A DNA stretch of 64,000 nucleotides from Phyllostachys edulis (GCA_036346405.1 CM070548.1:88929333-88993332), one strand, 5' to 3'; counted from the stretch's first letter, positions 44,760-57,540 are shown. Notes: generated by a model not told the origin, from the sequence alone. Numbers and translations: made by a program.

Positions 44760-46401
44760 CGACAACATCCACCTGAGAATATTATTGGGGATCTTCATGA
44801 GCGAGTCACTCGCTCCAGGTTTATTTCTCCTGATTCTCATGCACATTCTGCTTTTGTTGCATCTTTTGAACTCCGAGATGTCACCCATGCTTTATCTTAT
44901 TCCTCTTGGGTCAATGCCATGCATGAAGAACTTGAAAATTTTGAAAGAAACAAAGTCTGGACCTTAGTTGAACCTCCACCTAATCAACATGTAATTCGAA
45001 CAAAATGGATTTTCAAAAATAAGCAAAGTGAGGATGGGTTGGTAGTTCGCAACAAGGCTAGGCTTGTAGCTCAAGGTTATTCCCAACTAGAAGGCTTAGA
45101 CTTTGAAGAGACCTTTGCTCCTGTAGCTAGATTAGAAGCCATTCGCATATTGTTAGCTTTTGCGACATCTAAGGGCTTTAAGCTTTTTCAAATGGATATC
45201 AAGAGTGCTTTCCTTAATGGTTTCATAGAAGAAGAGGTTTATGTCAAGCAACCTCCTGGTTTCGAAAATCACAAATTCCCAAGCCATGTGTTAAAACTCT
45301 CTAAAGCCTTGTATGGTTTGAAGCAAGCCCCTAGAGCTTGGTATGATAGGCTTAAGAGTTTTCTGCTTGAGAATTATTTCAAAATGGGAATGGTTGATAA
45401 AACTTTGTTCACTCTCAGGCATAGCAGCGACTTTTTATTGGTTCAGATTTATGTGGATGACATTATATTCGGTGGTTCTTCTCATGCTTTGGTTTCCAGA
45501 TTTTCAGATTCTATAAGCAGGGAATTCGAGATAAGTATGATGGGCGAGCTAACTTTCTTCCTTGGTCTTCAAGTCAAGCAACTCAAAGAAGGCACCTTCA
45601 TTCATCAAAGTAATTACATAAAGGATCTTCTTCGGCGCTTCGATATGGGAAGCAGTAGGCCAATGTCTACTCCCATTGCCACATCCACCGTGCTGGATCC
45701 TGATGAGGATGGAGAGTCCGTGGACCAGAAGGAGTACCGCAACATGATTGGCTCTCTCCTCTACCTCACGGCTTCGAGGCCGGATATATAATTCGCTGTT
45801 TGTCTGTGCGCTCGATTTCAGGCTTCTCCTCGTGCTTCTCATCGTCAAGCAGTGCATCGCATTTTCAGGTACCTCCAGGACACTCTTGACATTGGACTTT
45901 GGTATTCTTCTGATTCTGCCCTCTCTATTCGAGCTTTTTCGATCTTTGATTTTATGGGTGTAGAGTGGATAGGAAGAGTACTTCTGGCACCTGTCATTTC
46001 TTAGGCACATCTCTTATCTCTTGGTCTTCTAGAAAATAGTCCTCTGTTGCACAGTCCACTGCCGAGGCCGAGTATGTAGCTGCAGCCAGTAGTTGCTCTC
46101 AGGTTCTCTAGATCTTATCTACTCTCGGGACTATGGGTTGTCTTTAGATAGTGTTCCTCTTTTTTGTGACAACACTAGTGCCATAAACATTGCCAAAAAC
46201 CCAGTGCAACATTCTAGGACTAAGCACATGGACATTCGATATCATTTCCTTAGAGACCATGTTGAGAAGGGTGATGTTGTGCTTCACTTTGTAGAGTCTG
46301 AGCAGCAGGTTGCAGATATTTTCACTAAAGCTCTTGATTCTTCTCGTTTTGCTTCTTTGCGGGGAGAGTTGGGGGTTATTAGTCCTCTTGGCCTGTTTTG
46401 A
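44760..46401 (+). pseudogene. Copia B reverse transcriptase - RNase H
   Basis: RT (44919-45791): 'FERNKVWTLVEPPPNQHVIR', 'ARLVAQGYSQLEGLDFEETF', 'MDIKSAFLNGFIEEEVYV', 'ALYGLKQAPRAWYDRL', IYVDDIIFG. A TAA at 45789 interrupts it. RNase H follows in fragments, with stops near 46037 and 46110 and a frameshift near 45950. The last part has 'FCDNTSAINIAKNPVQHSRT' and 'HVEKGDVVLHFVES'. The stop at 46399 is followed by a 'gagggggag' purine tract. Confidence 0.87.
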
Positions 46402-47124
46402 GGGGGAGTTTGCTCTTTTTGCATTCATTGTACCATAATGTCTTTTAAATTCAACAACTTGCATTGTAATATAAACTTGTGGAGCTTTGATTATTATCCT
46501 TGTATGACATGATTTCATACTTTATACTCTGTCATGCCTTGTGCTAGTTTGCTAGAATTCTTTTATGGCTTTTCTTGTATAGCTTAGCTTTTGTCATGTT
46601 AGCTTTATTATCTGTGAGCAAACTGAATCAAAATATGACTTGTTGGATCTTGTGACTAGTTTTGCTATAGTGATCCTCTCATGATTCATGATATGTCATA
46701 TAGGTTAAATTGAGTATTGAACTTACCTTGTGTTTTGAAATGAGCTATGAAAGTTCTTAAGTCAAGCAAATGAACAATGAGTTTTTCTGTGCGAAAAAAC
46801 TGATCTCACCAATTCTTTCTCATGAGACGGCTTATCATTGCACTAGGTATGAACTCAGGGGGAGTTTTGGATGACCTAGATCACTCTCTTAAGCTTTTTG
46901 CTTGGGATGGTCGCGGCAAGGCTTGAGATCTAGCACAATGCTAAGAAAACAAATTGTCAATTGGTTGAAGCTTAGGAGGCAGTTGTGGATGGCTCCTGGT
47001 CCAGGACTTGCTTTACTAAGATAAAACCAATCATTTTCAGCAAAGTGCTCAAAGTGCTAAATTCTAAATGCTTGAACAAATTGATTCATAATTGAACTCA
47101 TAATGCTCAAAAATTGATTCATTT
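46402..47124. other. Copia B 3' non-coding region
   Basis: AT-rich sequence with two purine tracts ('gagggggag' near 46400, 'cagggggag' near 46858), either of which could be the polypurine tract. There is no envelope-like frame. The first ~1.8 kb of the 3' LTR should follow but cannot be found. Confidence 0.5.
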
Positions 47125-47584
47125 TGCCCGGTTTTGAACCTTCCTTCGGTAAAATGGAAAAAGGTTGAAACTTTGACGTGGATCTACTCATTCGTTGCTT
47201 GGAATAGGTTCCTAATATCCTTAGGAAGGTGTGTTCCAATTTTGGTCAAGTTTGGCCGTGTAGATCAAAAGTTAGACCGATTTTCGTTTTGGTTTTGGGT
47301 TGTTCAGACTTGTTTACAGTCGGGCGGTCGAGACCGATTTCCTAACGCCGGTCAAACCGCCCGTCGCCTCGACCGAATTTTTATGGCGATCCGACCGTTT
47401 ACGGTCTGATTTGGTCTTTTGGTTCTCTTCTTTGGGGTTTTTGGTTCAAGTTCAACACAAGTCTTCTGTTGTTGATCCTCATAGCTCTCATAGCTAATGG
47501 GGTGAATCTGGTGTTGAATCTGAACGAGGTGAAAATTAGGCGAGTTCCTATTCACCCCCCTCTAGGCGCCTTTTCGGTCCTACA
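47125..47584 (+). repeat. 3' LTR remnant of copia B
   Basis: 460 bp matching 39979-40445, sharing the terminal CCTACA. The upstream part of the LTR is missing. Confidence 0.85.
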
Positions 47585-48226
47585 CATACGGTGTCTTCTC
47601 AACAGTTTTTGATGGAACCCTCTTTAAAGTTAAAGTTGTTGTTTCTAGAGCGTATCCCCAGAATTGCAATGGAAGATTAGATTGGCTCATCATTGACCGA
47701 ACCACGTCCAATAATGTTCGGTTCTGTCATTCCGACACCCATTCTATTGAGGCTTTCCCGACGGAGCGAGTTGTGGAACAATTCCACACTTCTTTAGATG
47801 ATCACCAAATTCATGGCTCAAATATTCACCTCCACGATCAGATCGTAGACATTTGATTGTCTTGCCAAGTTGATTCTACATTTCATTCTGAAAATCTTTG
47901 AACTTTTCAAAGGATTCTGACTTATGTCTCATCAAGTAGACATAGCCACATTTACTGAAATCATCAGTAAAAGTTACGAAGTACTGAAAACCACATCTTG
48001 TCAGAGAACTCATCGGACCACATACATCCGTATGTATGAGGGCCAACAGGTCACTCGCCCTCTCATCTCTGGTTGTGAAGGGCGCCTTTGTCATCTTGCA
48101 AAGTAAACAAGATTCACATGTTTCAAATGATTCAAAATCAAATGAGTTTAGAAGACCATCTTTATGGAGCTTCATCATGCGCTTCATATGACCTAGACAG
48201 CAATGCCAAACGAAAGTGGGATTCAC
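47585..48226 (-). pseudogene. Copia A integrase, N-terminal part
   Basis: The minus-strand frame 48226-47876 has the zinc-binding H...H and C..C pairs ('CLGHMKRMMKLHKDGLL', CESCLLCKMTK) and the first catalytic Asp in LIHTDVCGPM. The later catalytic residues fall in the shifted sequence down to 47585, where copia B is inserted; the remaining integrase continues at 38112 and below. Confidence 0.85.
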
Positions 48227-48235
48227 ATCATTAGG

Positions 48236-48960
48236 TCAAAGTCTATTAGCATTAATGTTATAGATGGGCTCATCCTCAAGATTCAAAACATACAATCCAT
48301 TTATCAGTGGAGCATGGTTGTAAAGCATATTTTCAAAATAAATCGAACAACAATTGTTCTTTATTCTGAACTCATAACCTTCTCTACTCCTAAACAAGAA
48401 GTAGAAATAATATTTTTGCTTAAGGCTAGAGCATAATAACAATTATTTAGTTCTATAACTAATCCTGAGGGTAAAGCTAATGGTAAAGTGTCAATAGCTA
48501 ATGCAGCAACTCTTGCTCCATTGCCCACACGAATATCAACATCTCCTCTTACCAAGCATCTACTCCTTATCAGTCCCTGCATTGAATTGCAAATATGAGC
48601 AACCGATCCGTTATCAAATACCCAAGAACTGGTCGGAGAAGTGGCAAGATTGATTTCTATAACATTTATACCTGAACTGGAAGTCTTACTTCATTTATTC
48701 TTTTTCATTTCTGCGAAGTACTTCTTGTAGTTTCTCTTCCAATGCCCAGTCTCATGACGATGGTAACATTCTAATTCAGGCTTAGGACCCAGCTTAAGCT
48801 TTTTAAGCTTAGCCTTGAGACTCTCGATCTTATCTTGAGTCTTTCCTTTGCCTTTTCACTTTCCCGACTTACCCTTCTTCTTGAAGATTGTAGTCTTTTG
48901 AACCATCATCACATAATTGGAACTTTTCTTGATGCTCTCCTCAGCACTGTTAAGCATGTC
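48236..48960 (-). pseudogene. Copia A protease and zinc-knuckle region
   Basis: Pieces of the minus strand encode the downstream end of the protease domain ('NNCYYALALSKNIISTSCLG') and, near 48750, a knuckle-like stretch 'CYHRHETGHWKRNYKKYF' in which the second and last Cys are replaced. Frames are interrupted by several stops. Confidence 0.65.
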
Positions 48961-48992
48961 ATGCAACTCGGTCATTGACTTCTCCATGCCAT

Positions 48993-49538
48993 TCACACGA
49001 AATTCAATATGACAGGCTCAAAGCTCGCAGGGAGCGATTGGAGAATCACATCAGTAGCCAACTCTTGGCTAAGGGGAAAACCAAGCTTTTCCAAGCTCTC
49101 AATGTGACCAATCATCTTAATCACATGAGGACTGACATGGTTGCCCTCCAACAGCCTACAAGAAAACAATGGCTTAGAGGTATTAAACCTCTCTACCCTT
49201 GCTTGATCCTGAAACATACCCTTCAGACCCACAATCATATTGTAAGTGTCTGTGGTCTCATATTGCTTTTGAAGCTCAGAGTTAATGGTTGTAAGCATAA
49301 GGTAGTACACATCGACTGCATCATTGCAATGCTTCTCATAAACATTCTTTTCAGTTCGAGTAACATCAGCATTCGGTTCCTCAGGAAAGAGACTCTCTAG
49401 AACACATTCCTTCTTTTCTTGTTTGAGAACAATTCTCAAATTACGAAACCAGTCAATGAAGTTGGTTCCATTCATCTTTTCTTTCTCAAGAATAGATCGC
49501 AAATTAAAGGTAGGTGCAGAAGAAGTAGTAGGTGCCAT
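48993..49538 (-). pseudogene. Copia A gag
   Basis: 181 residues in frame: MAPTTSSAPTFNLRSILEKE, 'NGTNFIDWFRNLRIVLKQEK', 'YNMIVGLKGMFQDQARVERF' and 'LGFPLSQELATDVILQSLP', a UBN2-type copia gag. The start ATG lies about 1.5 kb from the primer site. The frame ends near 48993, and the knuckle region follows in another frame. Confidence 0.85.
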
Positions 49539-49544
49539 GATCTA

Positions 49545-51053
49545 CAGCAGAATATGTAAAAATTCAGCACTATGTTTATGTAAGATCTTCTACTAGACAC
49601 TCATGTTGGTGTTTATGTTCACTCAGTCTACGATCAGCTCGTATCTCTATACGACTAGTCTTTACCTGGTTGTATCTCCATACGACTAGTTTGAACCTAG
49701 TCGTATCATCATAAAACTAGTTCATACCTGGTCAAACTCAATCATCAACAGTCAATAAAAGATACACCCACTATAAACCATGCTTCCCTCAAACAACATA
49801 TAGTGAGTTCAAGATCCATATATTATTAAGTCCTAGTGAGCTTTGACATCACTGCTAGAAACTTAGTGATTTTAGGTAAGCAACCCTTTGCTAATCATAT
49901 CACATATGACTCTTGTTTGATCGGTGACATCTTCATGCATTTCCGACCAATACTATGCCCCAAGGTCCAAAACTATTTTGATAGCCTTGTTAAGTAAAAC
50001 CAATACTATACATGTGGGTGTCCAACACCCACCTCATCTTATTAATATAGTTAATGGTACTCTACTTTGGTAGACCTACCAATTAACGATCAAAATCGTG
50101 ATGGTTGCATCAATTGGAAATGCATCAAATTTATTTAATTTTTCTTGAGGGGTACTATTCTACCATGATAAAAACATGATTAATAGCAAGACATGAATAA
50201 ACATTCACAGATAATCAAATTAAACTGTGAATATTATGGCCCTTATCATGACGATCTCCATCACCATGCTTCATATCCTCCGACCATCATGCTTGAAGTT
50301 TCTGACCGCATTCATCTACTAAGCAACTACTCCTAAAAGCTAGTAATGAATTACATAGGATAATATCAAGCATCACATGTCGGTATGTAGACTGTTATAC
50401 AATAATATGTAGCTCGATGGCTATCACACAGCATGACACGCAGGCCATATGAAATCCATTCATGCTTCACATACATAATGGACCATACTATTCACACCAG
50501 TCCCTATAAAGACGAGTTATGCATAGAATCCAATTCTATCGGGCGACATGAACACATGCTACCATATAACGCGGCTACGACCATGGCAGTCCCGCTAGCC
50601 AGTTAGCGGGTGGGGTTCGAAGGGGCAACGCCCCTCGCTGATTGAGGGTAGCGTGCTCGGAAAATTTTCCCGAGACATGAATCTTATTCACTTAATCGAG
50701 CCTCGAAAATCATTGGATTAATCATATTAACTCTATTTTGAACCAATCTGATCACTGCCTTGATACGATCACGCACTGCGGCATACTCCGATGGCGGAAT
50801 TTCGACCGGTAGGAGAATCATGCAATGTGATTGTAAACAAGTGCAATTAACCATCTGGTCCTTTTAGCTCATACCTCCTCGTAGACCCATCTACTACCAC
50901 CGAAAACCCGATCGATCTTATCGACCAGTGCCTAGATCGTTCCATCCATATGAACCGATCTAGGTTACCAGACCACACCAGTAATAGATCCAATCTACTA
51001 TTGCCACATATCTAGTATATGCGACTGATCTAGATCAAAAAACTATGCAGGAT
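49545..51053 (-). other. Copia A untranslated leader
   Basis: 1.5 kb between the primer-binding site and gag without coding frames. CGACTAG/GTCGTAT-type words (49640-49735) resemble those in the LTR. A GC-rich island with 'gctagccagttagcgggtgg' is at 50590-50625. Confidence 0.6.
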
Positions 51054-51066
51054 GGCTCTGATACCA
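51054..51066 (-). promoter_or_regulatory. Primer-binding site of copia A
   Basis: The minus strand reads TGGTATCAGAGCC one base inside the 5' LTR edge; complement of the initiator tRNA-Met 3' end. Confidence 0.9.
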
Positions 51067-51067
51067 C

Positions 51068-51896
51068 TGAAGGGATACGGTTAGGTTACGCTAGCTGACA
51101 ATTCAAAAATTCTACCATGTAAACCAGGACGTCATGCAAGCAAGAGATCATATATCGCTACCACCAGACGCGCAGTGCAGCGGAAGAACAGTTGGAGCAG
51201 CCTGGTCCAACAAAGAGCGCGTCGATGTACTGGTCGTAGTTGATCGTCCAGCGTCCTCGCAAGTCGATCGTCTCCTCTAGCGCCCACTGCAGTTCCTTGT
51301 GAAGATCGTGGATCGTCCTTAAGCGCAACAGCAACCGCAGTAGTGCCTTGACAGTATCCACAAGTCCAGGGAAGGAACACCGTACGCCGGTGTGCTAGCA
51401 CCAAGTCGCACGGGAAGGCTCTCTCAAGAAGATGGCGGCTAGGGATTTAGTGGTGCAACTCATGTGTATCGCTCTCTCTCAATAGCCTCAAGTATCTCCT
51501 TATGTAGTACCCGTGACGGATCATATCCGAACACATTTGACGAATCGTATCCGTACTGGTTTGTTCCAACCCGTTAAGTGTGCGACCCGTTAGGTTCATG
51601 TGTAATCGGTTGTGACTCGGAAACTCCTTTCCGATCATGAGTCGTCAGTGGCTCCTAGCAGAACATAACGATTTCCGAATACACACGAATTATATCGAAC
51701 AAACCTTAATGCAATATGATCTACGACCAGGTCCATATCACTAATGACCAGCTCATATCTCTATACGACCAGTTCATATTTGGTCTCGACCAGTTCGTAA
51801 CTCTTTACGATCAAGTTTCGACCACTTAGTGATCATGTTGGACTAGCCTACGACCAGCTCGTATCTCCATTCGACTAGTACGTATCTGACGAGGAT
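51068..51896 (-). repeat. 5' LTR of copia A, inner part
   Basis: Begins with TGAAGGGATACGG (plus strand) and aligns with 34517-35340. It is cut at 51896 by the gypsy insertion and resumes at 63829. Confidence 0.9.
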
Positions 51897-52602
51897 TAAA
51901 ACATCTATGTATTATTTTAATATATAATAAAAGACCATACGTCTTTATGGTCGTAACCCTAAGACCGACGACCTCCACGGTCGTTAGTATTCGAAGGTTA
52001 CTTAATGGGTACCACTGTGGGATGAGGCTTTGTGCCTAATCCCGACCGGATAACCTTCGTAAAATTCTTGAATGGTATTTCTTATCGTATGATGAATGGA
52101 ACACGTGTTATCGTTCCAAACCATGCGATGGTACAACCCCGAGACATCGACTATTAACCACCCTACGGTTAAGCTTTTCACAAGCAACCGCAAGGAAGTT
52201 AGCACATTGCTAACTTCTCTACCGTTCCAAACCGATCGTAGCGCTTCACCGAGGACGTCTTCTCCAGAGTAGCTCGCCACCTCTTGGAAGTTATTTAAAG
52301 GTGAAGCACAAGAGACAACAACGAGGACAAGAAGGAGGCGATAGGCGACACACAAAACAAGGCCAAGGCAAAGATATGCACGAAGCCTAAGCGGTGGAAT
52401 TAGAAGCTAGATAATCACCTTAGACTCATATTCTAAGTCGATTGCGGTTAAACATTCCTCCATTCGATGTAATTCAGGGTAGTACTTAGCCACATCTTGT
52501 AAATCCAGTTCATATCAATAAAAGCGACCCCATTCCATTCCGGGATATTCCACGTCATTTTCCTCGTTTATTTTCGTAAGATCGGCGATTCGATCGTCGG
52601 CA
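51897..52602 (+). repeat. 5' LTR of the Tat gypsy element
   Basis: 706 bp; matches 63112-63828 with many 1-3 base indels, several beside CG dinucleotides. Confidence 0.9.
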
Positions 52603-52604
52603 AT

Positions 52605-52623
52605 TGGGCGCCGTCAGTGGGGA
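52605..52623 (+). promoter_or_regulatory. Probable primer-binding site of the Tat gypsy element
   Basis: 'tgggcgccgtcagtgggga' right after the LTR resembles the GGCGCCGT...GGGGA site used with tRNA-Asp-like primers by such elements, with a few mismatches. Confidence 0.55.
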
Positions 52624-52735
52624 AGAAGGCGTAAGTTTCTGAAGAAATTTTTTTTCGCTCAAGAAAATCCTCGCCCAAAAACTCGCAATCGCTCATGCGA
52701 CTATGCGGAGTTTGGGATGAGAAAATCGGTTCGAT

Positions 52736-54960
52736 TTGGCGGACTCGCCAACCTCGACATGGAAGGATGTATCCGCGCCATGGAAGAAAATGGCGAGTCA
52801 TCCTCCTCATCCTCCTCCGCCGGCTCGCACGTCGCCGGCGTTAGCGAGTCGTCGGATGGATGAAGATCTTGCCAATACGGTGGCGCAACCGGAGAACCGC
52901 CGTTCAGACCCGATTCGAATGCGGAGGATCTCTCAAGCGGCCTTTCCGGCCGTGAAAGCAGTGAAGAAGTTTCACCTCATCACGGAAAACTATATACCAT
53001 TGATGAAATCATGGTGAAAGATACTCTCCTTGCCACGGCAATTCCGAGTCAGCGAGTCACTGTAGCGGTGTCGATAAAACCTCCAGTGTCGTAGGCCATG
53101 TGGGGATGATCACACTCGAAGATACGATCGGCGGTTCATCGGATCGGTGAAGACCTCGAGAAGTGCTCATCTCCGACCGATCTCCATCGTGGAAAATTTC
53201 GCGAATAAGCGACAAGCTCTCCATTAATTACGATGGAAGCTCATCGGAAGATCAATCTTTGGAAGCACGAGGTCAACGCGATCGGAGATGAAGATCAAGA
53301 TGCCTGCGGTCCTACACTCTCTACCACGCCATCACGTGTTGTTAGAGATGATCCGGCCGTCAAGCACCAACTTCCGGAGGCAGCGGAACTAATCGGCGTC
53401 AATCGGTTAACTCGCCGCACTTTGCCCCACCCAGTGGTAGCGGGACCGAACAAATCCGAAGGTCGGGGAAGGTTGAGACGTACACCCACGACCGATATGA
53501 ACCACGAGACCTTTGGTAGCTGTACAAAACTTGCGGCGTATTCAAAACATGTTAAATAATTCGATCTGCTCTAGCGAGAACGCCTAATTTTGTACAACTC
53601 GAGGTCGGTATCCGAAATTCTCAAGCAGACCATGCGTGAGCAGGCGTGTCGAGAATAGAGGGGCTCGGGAAGTCGGACTAGGACTTCGTCCCCGCGCTCC
53701 TCCTCGATGAGGGGCAAGCATGGTCATACCAGAGAGCGATCGATACCAAGACCTCCTCGGCGATTCCGACCAAGGAGTCATGAGGGAGAAGGCTATTTCA
53801 AGAGGATACTCCCCATCTGCGTCGAGAAGAACCACCACTAGGACCTAACGATCTCCGACATCGTTTGAACCAAGTGGTGATCGTGGACATCATATCAATG
53901 TCCACGCCAGGATCGACTACCGGAGTTCAGCGTTCCAATCTTAGGGATCGGTCTCCGGCCGATTACAATCCGACACCTTCGGAGAAGACGCCATGAATCA
54001 ATCACGAGGTTGTCGAGCCTTCTCTGCTTTGGGCTCCAAGCGTGCGTTAGCCTAGCCGATTCGGCCAAGCCAACTTGGACAAATTCAATGGAACTCAAAA
54101 CCCATTGGAATTTCTCCAAATATATACCACCGCTATCGAGTGCTTTGGTGGCGATGAGAATGTCTTGGCCAACTATTTACCCACCGTGCTCGAAGGGTGC
54201 GCCGGTCGTGGTTGTTAAACTTACGGTCGGATCCATATATACTTAGGAACAACTCGTGATCTTCGATTGCTAACTTCGAGAGTGCGACGACCGCCATACA
54301 GGAAGGAGGACGATCTCCACGAGAATCCGGCGAGGATCGATGAGACTTTCGTCAATACATCAAGAGGTTCACCCGGGTTAAGTAACTCTATACCAAGTCG
54401 CAGAGTCCTCTGTTATTCAAAGCTTTTAAAAGCAGTCTAAGGAATCGGCGGTTTCACGGAGGACATAGCAATGAACCCTCCAAGAACAACCGTTGAGCTT
54501 TTTGATATGGCGGACAAATATGCCTTTGCTAGTGAAGCAATCGAGTGGTGTGAAGCCATCGATCGGAAGACAAGATTCCCGACCGGTGCGGACAAAGCGG
54601 AGAAAAAGAACAAGAAGTCTCTCAAGAAGAAAAAGAACCGCAGACCGACGACAAAGAAGTCCTCGCCGTTCGAGACAAGATCGGGAAGGGCAAGAAGGAC
54701 TATCTTGGTCGAAGCAAAGCAAAAGTTCCAACAGAAGGATTCTGCAGACGAATAAGAAGTGGTGTCCACTTCACCCGTGACGAGGGCATGATCTGCGCGA
54801 CTGTCGTGTCTGGCGGAAGAAAGCGGAGGATTATTATGCGGGTAAGGACCATTTCGACAATCTGGGAACATGGAGAAAGCGAGCTCCAAAAGGACAAGGA
54901 TGGCGGCGAGGAGATGGAGTACCGGGATCCCCAACACACAGTCAACATGATTTTGGAGGA
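52736..54960 (+). pseudogene. Tat gypsy gag
   Basis: Fragments in several frames. The start region (52736) reads MADSPTSTWKDVSAPWKKMA. Near 54460-54560 is 'PPRTTVELFDMADKYAFASE', the typical end of this lineage's capsid domain. Near 54757-54830 a CPLHP-type knuckle is split by a shift, with its second part reading as HDLRDCRVWRKKAED. At least five frame changes separate these pieces. Confidence 0.75.
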
Positions 54961-55029
54961 TCTTCTTCATACGAGTCGAGCGTCATCGAAGGCCATGGGC
55001 GGGAGGTCAACCTCGTCGAATCTCCAAGC

Positions 55030-56560
55030 GTAATCAAGCACTCGAAGTGGTCGGACACATAATTTCCTTGACAAAACGATCGCACCATCCCATCGACTCG
55101 TAGGGTAGGTTCCCCATCGTCGTTGAACCAACTATTAATAATTGTCGGGTTAATCGGGTCTTAGTGGATGGGGTAGTTCCTTGAATATATTATTTGTAGG
55201 AGCTTTAGAAGAAATGCAGTCCCCATGTCAAAGGTGAAACACATGAAATATGCTTTTCATGGCATAGTTAGGGTTCTACCGCTAAACCGATAGGACAAGT
55301 TTCCTTCGGTGGCGTTTGAAAAACGACAATTTCGAGCAGAGAAGATCTCGTTTGATGTAGTAAACTTGAATCCGCGATAGCGGAATCCTCGATCGACCGG
55401 CATTAGCAAAATTCTTGATAGCCACGCATTACGGTTATCAAAGTTTGAAAATCGGGGCGAAGAGTCATCACTGGTCGAGGAGATCGAAAATGGCTACGTA
55501 TGCGATCGGAAATCCTTTGCCTTTGGTTGATGAACTTCCGACCGAGAGGTTAATCCGTCTCCCATGCGGGTCAAGCACTCGAAGCCAAAGATGGCGCCCA
55601 AACCATCCGACCGGACCAAGGAGGTACTACTCGACAAAAGCGCTTCTCGGACGGCGTCAAGTCGTCACATGGGTCAGACAACCAGATCAACCGCCAGAAG
55701 ATTACGGTGGGGCAAGACTCGACCCTAAATAGGAAGAGTCGCTCGTCTCCTTCCTCGAGCAAATCAAGGCGTGTTTGCTTGCAAGCGTCCGATATGCAGA
55801 GTCCCCGGAGGTGATCGAGCACGAGCTTGCTCTCGGCGATAAAAACCGATCAGGTAAAACTCGACGTTTTGCACCCGATCGGAAGGAAGCAATCGATCGG
55901 AGATTGACAAGCTTCTCGGGCAGGATTTATTCGTGAAGTCAACCACCCACGGTGGCTTGCTAATCTGTAATGGTTAGGAAAAATAATGGGAAATGGCGAA
56001 TGTGTATCGACTTTCTGAGATCTTAATAAAGCTTGTCCGAAGGGGCGACTTTCCCTTCCGCATTGATCAACTAGTAGACTCTACTTACGGGTGCGAGTTA
56101 CTAAGTTTTTTAGATCGTATTGTGGTACCACCAGTTAGTATGTGTAAAGAAGATGAGGAAAACTTCCTTCATCACCCCATATGGTACTTACTGTTATATT
56201 AAGATGCCATTTGGTCTCAAAAATGCTGGTGCAACTTTTCAAAGGTTGATGCAAAAAACTTTTAGTCCACAAATCGGTCGGAATCTAGAAGCTTATGTTG
56301 ACGATCTGGTCGTAAAGACCACCAACGCTGGCGACCACATTCCTGACTTACAAGAAACCTTTAACAACTTGAGAAGACATAACCTCAAGTTAAATCCGGA
56401 AAAGTGTGTGTTCGGAGTTTCTGTTGGAAAACTGCTTGGTTTCCTAGTTTCGGCTAGAGGTATTGAAACTAATCCGGCCAAAATTGCGGGCATCGACCGA
56501 TCGCCCTCAGACCACGAAGAAGGAAGTCCAAAACTAAGCTGGTCAGTATGGCGTTAAGCC
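55030..56560 (+). pseudogene. Tat gypsy protease and reverse transcriptase
   Basis: A decayed protease-like stretch at 55040-55390 retains 'MSKVKHMKYAFHGIVR'; its active-site region is garbled by indels near 55160. RT pieces: 'RGDFPFRIDQLVDSTYGCEL' (56043-56105), then 56175-56500 with 'YIKMPFGLKNAGATFQRLMQ' and the catalytic LEAYVDDLVVK intact, and 'LKLNPEKCVFGVSVGKLLGF'. The sequence between 55390 and 56000 contains many one-base shifts. RT would make cDNA in an intact copy; this one cannot. Confidence 0.82.
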
Positions 56561-57540
56561 GTTCATAGCAAGATTAGGGAAAAAGGATTACCTTTCTTTA
56601 AACTTCTTCGGAAACATGGGAGTTTCGAGTGGACTAAAGAGGCAAACGATGCCTTTGAGGAACTCAAAAAGTACCTTACGAGTACCCCGGTCTTAGTTTC
56701 TCCGAGATCGGGAGAAACATTGCTAATTTACGTGGCAGCAACACCACAGACAGTTAGCGGTGTACTGGTTGTAGAAAGGAATAATATCCAACGACCAGTC
56801 TATTACGTAAGCGAAGTCTTACATGGACCAAAGGAAAGATACCCACAGGTACAAAAGTTGCTCTATGGCCTCTTTATGTCTTCAAGGAAGCTAAGGCACT
56901 ACTTTCAGGCCCACAAAGTGGTTGTACCTCCGGATATCCCTTGGTCAAGTCCTTGAAGCGAGGAATCATCGGGGACGAATAGCCAAATGGGCGGTCGAGC
57001 TAGAGGCGTTCGATCTCCATTTCATTTCACGAACAACAATAAAGTCGTGCAATAGCGAATTCATTGCGAATGGACAAACCTCGAACCCACCCAAGGACGA
57101 GTACGAACACCACGACAGTGGACAATGTATTCAGCGGTTCCTTGATGTTACAAGGATCGGGGTGGAGTGGTCTTGATATCCCTCTTGGCGAACACATCAA
57201 ATCGCCATCGAGAATTTTCACGCCACCAATAATGTGGCGCGAATATGAAGGTTTCTTGGCGGGACTCGGCGGCTCGTTAAGCTCGGGATTATGATTACTA
57301 GTGAAAGCGATTCTCAACTAGTAGCGAATCAAGTGGGAAAAAGTATCAATGCTCTAGTACCAAGATGTCATCTTATCTGGCGGAATCGAAAACTCGAAAA
57401 GCACTTCTTGGTTTTCGGATCAACATATTCCTAGAAAGGAAAACTTTCTGGCGGAACCGGTTAGCACGGATGGCCTCCACGAGGTCGGCCGTCCGCTTGG
57501 AGTTTTTCTCGAGCAACTCAATTCACCCTCGGTAGTTGAG
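56561..57540 (+). pseudogene. Tat gypsy dual RNase H region
   Basis: First RNase H: 'YVAATPQTVSGVLVVERNN', 'YYVSEVLHGPKERYPQVQKL' (56720-56890), 'RIAKWAVELEAFDLHFISRT'. Second, archaeal-like RNase H: 'FSGSLMLQGSG' (57130-57165), 'PLGEHIKSPSRI', 'EYEGFLAGL' (57240-57270) and a tail near 57360-57500. Presence of both domains is a hallmark of the Tat lineage. Frames are repeatedly shifted. Confidence 0.75.

Larger units (their letters stand above)
38113..47584 (+). mobile_element. Copia retrotransposon B (SIRE/Maximus-like), nested in copia A integrase
   Basis: Begins TGTGGATATTATGG at 38113 and ends CCTACA at 47584. Flanking 5-mers CATAT (38108-38112) and CATAC (47585-47589) form a target duplication with one mismatch, and joining the flanks restores copia A continuity. 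The 5' LTR ends at 40445, followed by a primer site. Only the last ~460 bases of the 3' LTR (47125-47584) match the 5' LTR (39979-40445). A long gag with a coiled-coil extension suggests the SIRE/Maximus group. The coding region has at least eight nonsense mutations and two frameshifts. Confidence 0.88.
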
